A program made the translations under genes and the position numbers. Shown piece by piece: positions 26,301-37,624 of a stretch of 64,000 bases of DNA. The notes under the pieces were generated by a model. That model was not told the DNA's origin, searched no databases, and saw nothing but the letters and a program-made list of their open reading frames with translations. Every line of letters starts with the position of its first letter. Position 1 is the first letter of the stretch. The DNA is from Quillaja saponaria (lineage: Eukaryota > Streptophyta > Magnoliopsida > Fabales > Quillajaceae), in the NCBI GenBank assembly GCA_029379385.1, contig CM055607.1:4402001-4466000 (forward strand). Reading direction: 5' to 3'.

Positions 26301-28135
26301 TGGATGTTTGCACATTTAGTAAATTGTATATAGTTCCTTAATACAATTCAATATTTCTTTATTACCATACTTATCTTAAAAACGTGGACTTCTAGTGTAC
26401 TTTTCTTATTCTTGCCATACATTACAGGTGCACAATTGCTGAACTCGGTCTATGGGGAAATTATTCTATCCCTGGTGATAATCCTTTTTCAGATGATAAA
26501 GAATTACAACCTGAAATTTGGGCCCAAGGTTTCCGGAGTCCTTGGAGATGTAGTTTTGATTCAGAAAGAACTTCCTACTTCCTCTGTGCAGATGTTGGCC
26601 AGGTTCGCAGGTCCCTTCATATTCCTGAAATCTGCTTATATTCAAAGCTTTTCCACCAAATAAATGCACTCTTAACCTTCTGACTGTCTTTATCATCTAT
26701 AGTGAACTCTGCCTTTGATGATTCTTTTTAAAACAAAAATTGTTTTTCACATGCGTAAGTGTATTACACAATGATTTCATAATATTGTAAGAGATTAAAA
26801 CCATCACCCAAAAGCTTAAGTTTTTGGGTGAATGGTCCTTTGAGATGATATTAGAGTTTTTATCACCAAGCAGTCAGGAGTTCGATCCTTGCCACTGCCT
26901 ATTTAAAAATTAAATCTCAACACTAGGTAAGAGAGGGCACGTGCATTCTCCACGCTGACAAGCCAAATAAGCTTGCGTGGAGGATAGGGTGTAAGGAGTA
27001 AAACCTATTCTTGGCCTCTCGGGCCTCACCTATAAAAATAAGGTTTTGAGTTCAGTGCTCCTTGTGACAAATACTTTAAACTTGTAGGACCACCATGAAG
27101 AGGTGGATATAATTACGAAGGGTGGAAATTATGGATGGCATGTTTATGAGGGGCCTTTTCTTTACAGTCCCCCAAATTCTTCAGTTGGAAATAGGTCTTC
27201 CAGCACAATTAACATGATATTCCCCGTAATGGGATACAATCACTCTGACGTAAACGAGGTTGAAGGGTCTGCATCAATCACAGGTGGCTTCTCCTATCGG
27301 TCATCAACCGATCCGTGTATGTATGGAAGGTGAGTTCACTTAACATTTCCATGGCCAGCAAAGCCTTCCTAATTTTACAGTCTCGCTACCTGAAGTAGAA
27401 ATATCTTAGTATCTTTTTCCCTTTTGGCTAATTCAATGTAATGTTGAGTAATGTTAAATGAAGTCATTTCATTTTGGTCATATTTCAATTATACTTGCAT
27501 TAGTAATGACTTTACTATCACTTTTTAGTCTTTTTTTTCTTCTGGTGAAATTTTTTTCACAAGCAGTCTAGTTACGTTGGAAGATTTTGCTTAATGCCAT
27601 CACACTGAAATTTGCCAAGAAATAATTCTGTCACAGCTATGCCTTTGTATCTGTAGCCATCAGGGAGTATATTGTTGGAAGTTTGATAAGGATACTCAAA
27701 TGTATCTGATCCTATAAGCTATGTTTTTTCAGGTATCTTTATGCAGATTTGTTAGCTGGTGATATGTGGGCAGGTACTGAAAACCCCAGAGGTAGTGGAA
27801 ACTTCTCCGATACTAAGCTTCGTCTTAGATGTGCTCGTGATTCTCCAATCCAGTGCAGTGATGCCGTAGGAGACTCTCTCCCTGCACTGGGTTTTATATA
27901 CTCATTTGGGGAGGATAACAGTAAAGATATCTTTATCTTGTCCAGCACTGGTTTGTATAGAGTTGTTCGTCCTAGTCGCTGTAACTTCTCTTGCTCTAAG
28001 GACAATGAAACAGCATATACCCATCCTGGATCAGCTCCTTCTCCTTCTCCTTCAAATGGTTGGCAGCTGAGCATTTTATTTAATGAGCTGCTGGTCTTCC
28101 TTTCCTTCAGTACTTTTATTTTGTTCTTACTGTAA
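23318..28135 (+). CDS. HIPL protein (HHIP-like, sorbosone/glucose dehydrogenase-like), with a frame break at exon 5
   Basis: Exons: 23318-23408, 23484-23677, 24519-25307, 25386-25602, 26428-26602, 27088-27329, 27733-28135; about 703 residues. The N-terminus MNALVFITFLIFQLALL is a signal peptide. A Cys-rich domain follows (FCQYNGSVCCNSTEDLQLQ, CDPFSGELYQ). The beta-propeller-like dehydrogenase region includes CLEKIGNGSYLNMVAHPDG, FNCDKVKWPECSGRCSC, TMGLPFTSHHGGQILFG, MMGDGG, KSLLGKIMRLDVDNIP, YNHSDVN and YLYADLLAGDMWAG. The C-terminus ends in RVVRPSRCNFSCSKDN, a Ser/Pro spacer and a hydrophobic tail, as in GPI-anchored proteins. Many NxS/T sites fit a secreted protein. The donor at 25602 leaves one base, while exon 5 needs two to read IAELGLWGNYSIP, so the mRNA as drawn is out of frame by one. 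Everything else is intact. The cause could be a sequence error, a small deletion, or an unseen microexon. Substrate unknown in plants. Confidence 0.88.
26800..27045 (+). mobile_element. SINE-like repeat in HIPL intron 5
   Basis: Most of intron 5 (26603-27087) is filled by a segment with Pol III-like boxes: GATGATATTAGAG near 26844 (A-box-like) and GAGTTCGATCC near 26878 (B-box-like), 30-40 bp apart as in tRNA-derived elements. The body continues through GGCACGTGC and GGCCTCTCGGGCCTCACC. I recognise the style of a dispersed plant repeat but cannot define its ends. Confidence 0.42.
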
Positions 28136-28397
28136 AAAATTATTTTCTGTTTGGAAGCAAGAGCAGAACCTTATGAAAAATGAAATGCATTGTTTTTTGC
28201 CTTGACCTCCTCCTGTTTAATCCTTTCCGAACTGTCTGTAAATATTTATACCTGTGCTTCCGAATCTGAACTTCATCGTTCATTCGTTTGTAGGAATGGG
28301 TGTGATTGAGCCTTGAACATGTTTGAAGTTCAAAGGCATTTTGTGATTCATCAAAAAGAAAAGAAAAACTTGCCAACAGAAAAGAAATATACTTGTT

Positions 28398-28615
28398 TGG
28401 GCCGACTTAATTGCTTGTGAGAATGAGGCCTCTTGGTGGCCCATTTACTTTCTATATGGGCTTGAAGTCTCCAAATCAATCCAAATTTTAACTCTTTAGG
28501 ATCTTTAGCCCAATTATTTCATGGGCCATCAGTTAAACTAACTAAATATAAAGTAAAAAAAAAAATCTTGTGTGGGCCTTGCTGACATGGTTTATAGCCA
28601 AGCTGTGTCTGGGCC
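28398..28615 (+). promoter_or_regulatory. Cluster of site II (TGGGCY) elements before the PPR gene
   Basis: Seven TGGGCC/TGGGCT boxes in either orientation occur within 218 bp: 28398, 28438, 28457, 28507, 28522, 28573 and 28610. The ATG of the PPR gene follows at 28709. Site II elements are bound by TCP factors and are typical of plant genes for organelle gene-expression proteins. There is no TATA box here, which also fits that promoter class. The first boxes fall within the likely 3' flank of the HIPL gene, only 570 bp upstream. Confidence 0.7.
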
Positions 28616-28708
28616 TTGGAGATTCTTCGAACCTCCATAGCTGATGCAGAGCTCAAAGCCTGAAACTGGAGATGGACATAACTGGTCCTTAAACTTCTTT
28701 TGTAAACT

Positions 28709-30754
28709 ATGAGCTTGCTCTCAATTTCTGCTACTTCAATGATATTGGATTCAATTCCATGTTCTATCTTCTCTCTTCCATTTTTGTCCCTTGCCAAAAC
28801 CACTAATTGCAGTACCATACTCTTGAAGAAGAGCAAGGAAAGACCCAGAACAAGATTTATACTTCTCGCTGTCTCAGATTCTTCGACAACCAAAGATGTC
28901 TGGAGGAGAACATCGCCACACAAAACGAAGACGTCGACACCTTTATCCCATAGACATTCCAGAAACCAAGGAGCAGCTTACTTGGACCACAGCGTAGACA
29001 TGGACGAGCTGTTAGCTTCAATTGGTAAGGCCCAGAACGAGCAAGAGCTTTATGCTCTAATGTCTCCGTACAAAGGAAGGCAGCTGTCAATTCGGTTCAT
29101 GGTTTCTCTTCTCTCACGTGAGCCTGACTGGCAACGGTCGCTTGCTCTTCTCGATTGGATTAACGACCAGGCTTTGTATACTCCTTCCGTTTTCGCTTAC
29201 AACGTTCTTATACGTAATGTACTTCGAGCGAAGCAGTGGGAGCTTGCACACGGTCTGTTTGAAGAAATGCGCCAGAAAGCACTTGCGCCTGATAGGTATA
29301 CTTATTCGACGCTTATAACTTATTTTGGGAAAGAAGGTATGTTTGATTCTGCCTTGTCTTGGCTGCAGAAGATGGAGCAAGACAAGGTCTCAGGTGATCT
29401 TGTGTTGTATAGTAATTTGATTGAACTCTCGCGCAAGTTATGTGATTATTCCAAAGCTATCTCGATCTTCACCAGATTGAAGAAGTCGGGAATTATCCCG
29501 GACCTTGTTGCCTATAATTCAATGGTTAATGTGTTTGGGAAAGCTAAGCTCTTTCGCGAGGCCCGTCTTCTTCTTAAAGAGATGAGAGCAGTGGGTGTTC
29601 AGCCAGACATAGTCAGCTACTCAACTATGCTTACTATGTATGTTGAGAATCAAAAATTTGTCGAGGCACTATCTATGTTCTCTGAGATGAATGAGGTCAA
29701 GTGTCCACTTGATCTCACAACATGCAACATTATGATTGATGTATATGGGCAGCTGGATATGGCCAAGGAAGCTGACCGACTGTTTTGGAGCATGAGGAAG
29801 ATGGGAATTGAACCCAGTGTTGTTAGTTACAATACCCTTTTAAGGGTTTATGGTGAGGCTGAGTTGTTTGGGGAAGCCATCCATATTTTCCGGTTAATGC
29901 AGAGGAAGGGTATTGTGCAGAATGTTGTCACGTACAACACCATGATTAAGATTTATGGGAAGTCTCTTGAACATGAGAAAGCTACAAATCTTGTGCAAGA
30001 AATGCAGAACAGAGGTATTGAACCAAATGCCATCACTTATTCAACGATAATATCTATTTGGGGTAAGGCAGGGAAACTGGACCGAGCTGCAATGCTGTTT
30101 CAAAAACTGCGGAGTTCAGGAGTTGAGATTGATCAGGTTCTTTACCAGACAATGATCGTAGCTTATGAAAGAGCAGGTTTAGTTGCACATGCTAAGCGGT
30201 TGCTCCATGAGCTCAGGCGTCCAGACAATATTCGCAGGGAAACTGCAATTACAATTCTTGCTGGAGCTGGTCGGATAGAAGAGGCTACATGGGTTTTCCG
30301 CCAGGCTTTTGATGCTGGGGAGGTGAAGGATATATCAGTGTTTGGTTGCATGATTGATCTTTTCTCAAGGAACAAGAAGCATGCAAATGTCATTGAGGTG
30401 TATGAGAAGATGAGAGGGGCAGGATATTTTCCTGATTCTAATGTTATTGCTCTGGTGCTGAATGCTTATGGAAAGTTGCGTGAATTTGATAATGCAGATG
30501 CCTTATATAGTGAGATGCAGGAAGAAGGGTGCGTTTTTCCAGATGAAGTTCACTTTCAGATGCTCAGTCTATATGGTGCCAGAAAGGATTTCAAGAGGGT
30601 TGCATCACTGTTTGAGAAGCTGGTTTCCCATCCCAACATCAACAGGAAGGAGTTGCATCTTGTTGTTGCTAGCATTTATGAAAGAGCAAATAAACTTAAT
30701 GATGCATCTCAAATCATGAGCCGGATGCATGAAAAAGGAAGTCTGAGAACATGA
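28709..30754 (+). CDS. PDM3: Chloroplast P-class PPR protein, PDM3/EMB3140-like
   Basis: A single intact exon encodes 681 residues. Residues 1-60 are rich in Ser/Leu with few acids, as in a chloroplast transit peptide. From about residue 160 to 675 there are about 15 PPR motifs of 35 residues in unbroken tandem, such as SVFAYNVLIRNVLRAKQWEL, NVVTYNTMIKIYGKSLEHEK and NAITYSTIISIWGKAGKLDR. No E, DYW or SMR domain follows, so it is a pure P-class protein that would bind organelle RNA for splicing, stability or translation rather than edit it. The sequence is of the At5g39980 type, whose loss gives pigment-deficient, embryo-lethal plants; the specific RNA target here is not shown. The ATG at 28709 is the first in frame. 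Intronless structure is normal for PPR genes. Confidence 0.93.
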   Translation: MSLLSISATSMILDSIPCSIFSLPFLSLAKTTNCSTILLKKSKERPRTRFILLAVSDSSTTKDVWRRTSPHKTKTSTPLSHRHSRNQGAAYLDHSVDMDELLASIGKAQNEQELYALMSPYKGRQLSIRFMVSLLSREPDWQRSLALLDWINDQALYTPSVFAYNVLIRNVLRAKQWELAHGLFEEMRQKALAPDRYTYSTLITYFGKEGMFDSALSWLQKMEQDKVSGDLVLYSNLIELSRKLCDYSKAISIFTRLKKSGIIPDLVAYNSMVNVFGKAKLFREARLLLKEMRAVGVQPDIVSYSTMLTMYVENQKFVEALSMFSEMNEVKCPLDLTTCNIMIDVYGQLDMAKEADRLFWSMRKMGIEPSVVSYNTLLRVYGEAELFGEAIHIFRLMQRKGIVQNVVTYNTMIKIYGKSLEHEKATNLVQEMQNRGIEPNAITYSTIISIWGKAGKLDRAAMLFQKLRSSGVEIDQVLYQTMIVAYERAGLVAHAKRLLHELRRPDNIRRETAITILAGAGRIEEATWVFRQAFDAGEVKDISVFGCMIDLFSRNKKHANVIEVYEKMRGAGYFPDSNVIALVLNAYGKLREFDNADALYSEMQEEGCVFPDEVHFQMLSLYGARKDFKRVASLFEKLVSHPNINRKELHLVVASIYERANKLNDASQIMSRMHEKGSLRT

Positions 30755-33060
30755 CCATCTTTAGAAGTCTGCATCAGCCCTTCCACTCAGTAATTAGCCT
30801 ACTGTTGATATTGCATTCTTTTGTCTTCAGATTATTCTGTAAATATCTCATCAGAAAATCTCTCATTTCTCCCACCTATCCCATCTTTGTACACATCAAT
30901 TGGTAATGACACTGAGTTATAGGGCCAACAATCTTTGCGGAGGGCTCGATAAGGCTTGTTACACTCTCTTCCTTCTCTGTAGCTTAGTTTTCATCCATAA
31001 CAGAAGCATGAAAAGAGTAAAGACTGTTTCCTTGTACAATTGGATGGAAACATGACAGGGTAAATTTTTCTGTTTTAACCTGATTTGGAAGTTTTTACCT
31101 GCTGGTGATTACCAAAAAGATGGCCAAATTCTGACCCGGCAAATTTAGCAATTGATATTCTACACAGCACGTGATTCAGTCTAAGAAGGAAATAACAAAG
31201 TATTATGAGATGCACCACTGATTTGCTTGACTGCCTGCAGATATTTAGAGAAACAAATGATGTTAATTCTCTTCTTTGAACTGCTTTACTATTTCCTTTC
31301 ATTGACGATCAATTTATCTCTAACTTAAAGATTATCTTTTACTCCAACTCATTATTATATATTTCTGGTAGTTAAATTTGCTTTGATAATTTTCTACCAC
31401 AACAGGATTAAACATGTGTGTGAGTGAAAGAGAAACTTTTTTTCTTCTAAGTGAAAACTGGATCCAATCCCCTGGAGAATATGATGCATGATAAAGAAAG
31501 ATAAGTCAATCTTCATTGATTATTACTTTCGGGAAAATGCCAGCAGTCAGAAGCAGTTCATAATTGATTTAGCTTAAAAAAGCAGCTTTTTAATTATATG
31601 TAGCTGGCTAGTTTCTGGATGCCAGTTTTCTGATTAGATTAGTTTAACAAAATTTACAAATAATAGCGGTTGGGTGAAGATAGGAAGTGGTTTGTCAATG
31701 AATTAGACACTCTTTAATTCAATCGGTGATGGCATTTAGATGCATTAGGATCTAAAGCACATCGTGTGCTAATTAGTTCTCCCATTTATAGTTGAAAGGT
31801 GTTATTTGATGCATAATGTTAAGACTCCATGCGGTTTTGATTGCACAACATCTCCCTTTCAGCAGCATAATCTGGTGAGATTGAGCAAATTGAGGATCAA
31901 GCAGCCAAGTGTGGGATTATCTGTATCCACATGCAGGAAAACATCCAATTGTAGAACCTTTTTCATCAATTTAGTTTGAAAATTTTGATTGCAGGGATCT
32001 TAGTGCTGGACTTTGGCTGGGATGGATTAGAAAATACTGAACCCTACGAGGAGCCTGGGATCTGTTACTTTGCACTCATCTTCTTCTTGGAATAAAGATA
32101 TGGTATACATTTTAGCATTTCTTCCGGGGCATGATAAATTTGATTTAGAAGTGGCATTTCTATTTTCACTTTTGGTCTAATACAGTTATTGCATTGCCAT
32201 AAGTTTTGTATGTATCCACTTGTTGACTACCAGGGAGTAATCTTAAGGAATGTTTCTTAATCACTTGTCCTGTTGTGCCTGTATGAATAATTGGTGGACG
32301 TCTTAAGAGATCTTTAACTCTACGGCTCTACCATGATAAATTTGTAACTAAATGCTGAATTGCCTATAGTATCAGCTTGCCTAGCTCTATCATGTTGTGA
32401 CAGTTATTTGATCATCCTTTTCATCATATTCTACTGCTACTAATGATTTTTTTATTTTTTTTTCAGCTGTAGATCTAATACGTCATTAACCTTGATGTTT
32501 AACTACTTCAACAAGATGATGACTTATGAGAATAGGAGTAATGCTACTTGCTCAAACTTCTAAAATTCATTGGTACATGAAAAACTCACTAGTAATATTT
32601 CAAGATAGTTAGTAATGATGTATGAGCTTTCCATTAGGGTGTCGTATAACTTGGAGGACATCTCCCTGAGAAACCCTTGATTATCTGCTGTTTGGGGTAT
32701 TTGGTTTTAAAGCATTCTGCTAAACAAATGATGTCCACCTGCATAAAGATGACAGAATTTTACTTTTAAACAACAAATATCAGTACTTATTGAAATCCTT
32801 CTCTTGCATGTCCACAGGGTTTCCCTTTTTTCCTCTTTACCAGAATTTTCTCTTGTACATGAACAGGTTTTCTCTTAATTTTTTCCTCTCAGAAGCTATC
32901 AAGTGCCTTGTTCAGCTATTTACAGGTTGGACAAGTGATAAATGAAGTTCCGTCCTTAATCATGTTACAATGCAAAAAAAATGAGCAAAGGCTTGCATAA
33001 TATTAGCACATGAAGCGCACACCTAATTAGTCTATTGCTTTTCTTTCTTTCTCTTTCCTT
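30755..33060. other. Intergenic / 3' flank of the PPR gene
   Basis: Composition stays moderate (not strongly AT-rich) to about 33 kb, suggesting older unique sequence and the PPR 3' UTR. Only short ORFs without family resemblance. No repeat with clear ends was seen. Confidence 0.45.
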
Positions 33061-33064
33061 GTAG

Positions 33065-33850
33065 AGGGAATAAAGCAAGGTTTAAAAATTCATGTCGAAA
33101 CGGTCAAAATATATGAAACGTTTCCGTTTCCATATTACTCGAAACGAAACTCACTTATAGAAACGCAACATCGTTTTCACGCTAAACCGGAACGTTTTCA
33201 CACAAAATAAGGTCATTTTTATTATTTTTACACAAAATTGGTCGACATAAATAAAGCATTTTTAGAATTTAAAAATCTAAAGTTTTGGTTTTAGTTTTTT
33301 TCATATTTTAGGATTTCAAATTTTTTTTTAATCTTATTTGATATATATTCATGGTATAATTTGGCAAGGATAATTCTTTTTAGGATTTCACCTATGTTAC
33401 GTATCTTGGTCTTTTATTTATTTATTATTATTTATTTATACAAATATTTTGTATTAATTTAGTTTAACATAATGATGGATAATATTAAATTTTCAGAATA
33501 TATATATGTTGGTTCAAATTAAAAAATTCATTAAATATGGGTTGAGCACTTGCTAGCCACTCCACAATTAGATGGATGTAATTGTAATTTGATATTTTTC
33601 TCTAATTTGTATGTATATATTTAGAATTTTACTTTGTTATATATTTAATAGTATTTTATGTATTAAATTAATAATGTTAGATACCTATAATTATTATAAT
33701 ATGTGTTTTATTATATATTTCTATGCATTTTCATAAAATTTTGCGTTTCTATGTCATTTCCATACTTTTTCTTAAATCGTTTTTATTTATAGACTTGTTG
33801 AAACAGTACCTCAAAACGAATTTTAATTCGTTGGAATAGAGTGGAGTGAA
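33065..33850. repeat. Probable degenerate transposon-derived repeat
   Basis: The left part is full of GAAACG / CGTTTC words in both orientations (33097-33180), and the right part has GCGTTTCTATG, AAATCGTTTTTAT and CAAAACGAATTTTAATTCG. The middle is AT-rich and non-coding. The edges are blurred; I infer a non-autonomous element from the paired word content and the abrupt composition change. Confidence 0.35.
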
Positions 33851-36800
33851 GGTAATTACTTCTTTCATTAAATATACAGAAAGTCTAAAAGGGATGCTTT
33901 TCTTTGGATATTGGTTTCCAATATTCAAAAATTCAGTCTCATTCTCTTGGAGTATGATATACCTAATATCAATATTTTTGTTTCGTTCTGTATTTAATAA
34001 ATGTTGAGATAACTTGTGTATCTATACTGCTTGTTAACTGTATATGGCCCTCTCTCTCTCTCTGTTCAGTGTTGGAGCTTTGGTTTTACTCATATTGTAT
34101 GTGTCATGTATGATATACTCATGTACATGATTGAAGTTTACAGTATATCTAATATACTGTGCAAAATGGAGTACAATTGGACGTGTACTTTTTTAACACA
34201 ATTTTATTCCTCTAAGCAATGAATCAAACTTTAATAACTCATAATTTCGTTTGAATCACTTCTGGTTTCCGCTTGACCCGATAATTATTTTGTGCGTGTA
34301 GACCAAATAAATGCACAGTACACGTACGGATTCTTTTGAGGAAAACAAAAATGATAAGAAAGTCAGCACACTATAATCGATGTTTAAAATTGGATTGAAG
34401 ATTGATTTCAAAAAAATGACAAATCTTGGGTTATTGTTCAATTAGAGTTATATTAATAATTGGATTGAATGATGTTATAAATATAATTAATTATATATTT
34501 TAAATATAATATATATATTTTTTATAAATTATAATTATTGAATACCCAAGAAACTAAAATATAACAATTTAATATTTATTAAATAAAAAAAAATACATTA
34601 CAAATAGTAAAATATAATTATTAATAATTGATCTATTTATTATATATCACACATTCAAATTTTAACTTATCTATCAAAATAATAAAGTCAATATTAGTAA
34701 AATCTATTCAATTCAATTAACATGATATTAGTTTTATTATTTTTTATCGGTTCAATCATCAAAAAAAAATTTAATTAAATTTATTCTAATTTGTTAACCA
34801 GACGACTATCTAATTTTTAAAACATTAATTATAATATTTTGTAACCATCTTCCATTTAGGTACTTTTTTTGTTGTTGTTATAAACATATAAAACATCTAA
34901 TAATCTTATTTGTAGGTTTCACAACCTCGTATATTTTCCAGTTAAATTAATAAAATTGTGAGATTATAATCTTAATATTTACATTAAGAAAAATAAATAA
35001 TGAAGTGTGTACATTTAAGTATTGAAAGGATAGGATCGTATTAATACTTGTAGGTTGGTTGGTTGGTCTGAGAATGATGTGTTAGGCAAGCTTGGATGGC
35101 AACTGGGAAGATTTTTTATGATTTATTTATTAAATTTAAATATAAGTATTTTACTGGTCAATTCGTTCCTGACTTGTATGTCACATAAAGTAATTGTCTA
35201 CCGCTAATCACTGCATTCTAAACGTTCTATTAATTGGTTTGATTAATGTTGTTTACATTCAAAGGGTCACTTTATCGTTCTGCTTAAACAAGTCATTAGT
35301 ATCATTACTCATTAGACTACACATCAATATATATTCAAAGATAATATGATTACTAATTAATAATCATATGTTTGCTCTGCTCTTTTAAATAGTAAGTTTA
35401 ATGGATGAAATTGAATTAAGAAAAAATAAAAAATAAAAACAAAATGGGTGGAAGATTCACAAGCAGGAAAAAAAAAAATATATATATTTTTTTAACACAA
35501 GAATGAGATAAAAAAAAGATTGAGATAAATATAGGGTGTGAGAGGAAGTTTAAATTTAGTTTTTAATTGGTTGCTGAAAGTGTGACAAGTTAAAATAAAA
35601 TTTCACTAGTAATTTCTTTATTATAAATTTTGAATTAAAAATTAATTCAAAATAAACTTTAAAAAATTTGAAAGAAAAAAGAAAGAAAGTAAAATAACTT
35701 CAAAAAAAATTATTTTATAATTTTACCTTTTAGGCTAACTATTGAAACTCAATAGTAATAACTTGAAGTGTCATATTACAACAATCTAATTACAAATAAA
35801 ATATATGTTGGTATTTCTCATAAACAAAATTATAAATATTTTAAAATAAAAAAAATAATAAATTAGTCTATTTCTCTCATAGATACCGGGTGCATATTAG
35901 TAATTTAAATATTGTTTCCTATATGACACATGGAAACCAAAACTAGAGAAAATAAATTTAAACAAAATTTATATTTCCTAAAAATTTAGAACAGTACCAA
36001 TTATATATAAAGTTGGCTAATTCCAATGATATACGTAGGTTTTTTTTTTTTTTTTAAGAAGTACCTATTATTAATAAAACGATTGCAGATCTTAAAAAAT
36101 TACTTTTTTTTTGTTTTTTTTAAAAGAAAAGATGAAATCTCAAGTTGTTTACATATGTAACAAAGAAATCAAGTTTTTTTTTTTAGGGTAGAAATTAAGA
36201 ATAATTAAAAAAGAAAAAAGTGAATCATCATTTTAAATTAATTTTATAACCCAATGGTTTAAGTTTTTCAGGTCAGTAATTAGAAATTTAATTTACTGAC
36301 TTAAAAAAACTATTCAAGGTTTTTTATTAGTGAAGACGAAACATGAAATTAACATGCACATATAAATTTGTATCTATATACTACCTATTAGAAACCTATT
36401 TCACTTCTATTTTTTAGATATAAATAAATTGTGAATGTCACATAAATAATGTTGTTTTAGCTACCATCAATTAGCTAATAGTTTAACTAATAAAGATATA
36501 TTGTTATTGTGAATTTATTATTTATTAAAATTAATTTAATTACTTTAATAAATACTAAATAAATTTATATATCTATACTATATATAAAAATATAATTTTT
36601 TTTGATTTTTTTTAAATGTATATATACTAACTTAACAAGCAATATAAGATTACATAATAGTACACATTGTAATTTATTCTTTGGAGTAATGATATTTCTA
36701 GCTGAGGAAAAACTATCATAAAATTACTCATTAGATTCTTTTTAATTAATTGCATATAATAAATCATCGTCATCAACGAATTATAAATATATATATACAC

Positions 36801-37410
36801 GTTATCTTAACGAGTATCATAAAAATACTAATTAAATTTATTTTTTATTAACCAATAACATTAGAATTATTGTCAACAAATTCAAGAAATACTAAGTAGA
36901 TTCTATATATATCATAGTACTATAAGATTGCTCATTAAAGAGTTAGTTTCTATAAATATCTTAAAAATTATCTCAAATCCCTAAATTCAAATTTTTCTAT
37001 GTTACTAACAAAATTTAGGTAAAAATTGATAAAAATGTAAATTATTTGGAATGTTGCAAGAAGCTTGTTTCAATTTAAGCAAGAAAAATAGAAAATCTTT
37101 ATAAGTAGTTGTTTAAACAAAATCTTTGAAAAGATACAAACAGAGGCTAAAACATTTTACGTAGTATCTGGATTATCCTCAAACCTTAAAACACAAAGAA
37201 AGTAAAGACTAACATGTACAGTCAATAAGTTATCCTTCAGTCGTAGGAGACTGGAACATAAATGGTGTTTGTGGCCGTCACGTATATACTTACAAAACAC
37301 CCGATCACATACCTAAATCCTACAAAATCCTCCATTTTCTTCCTTTCACCAAACTCTACCACTCAATTTTTTTTTCTGGGTCAAGCTCAAATTCAAGGCT
37401 TCTCTGTAAC
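33851..37410. other. AT-rich intergenic DNA upstream of GLCAT14A
   Basis: About 3.5 kb, very AT-rich from 34440 to 37150, with poly-A and poly-T runs (36040-36055, 36178-36185) and no coding signal. Composition becomes balanced near 37250 where the GLCAT14A promoter begins. Confidence 0.5.
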
Positions 37411-37414
37411 TTCA

Positions 37415-37424
37415 CTATATAAAC
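37415..37424 (+). promoter_or_regulatory. TATA box of GLCAT14A-like gene
   Basis: CTATATAAAC lies about 200 bp before the ATG at 37625, placing transcription start near 37450 with a pyrimidine-rich leader ending in a GA run (37591-37606). This is a good plant TATA match in a GC-balanced context. Confidence 0.6.
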
Positions 37425-37624
37425 CCATCAGATTCCACCATTTTTCCGCTATATTTCTCACATTTTCTGTTTAATTTTCCTTCACTTTGTTCCAATATCA
37501 GTTGCAGGTACCGCTGGTTTTCTCACTTCTTCTTGATAAAGAGCTCTTTGTCCCTCTGTTCTCTCTCCTCATTCAGGGAGCAGCTTTTAGAGAGAGAGAG
37601 AGAGAGTGATTGGCACCTAAAAAA

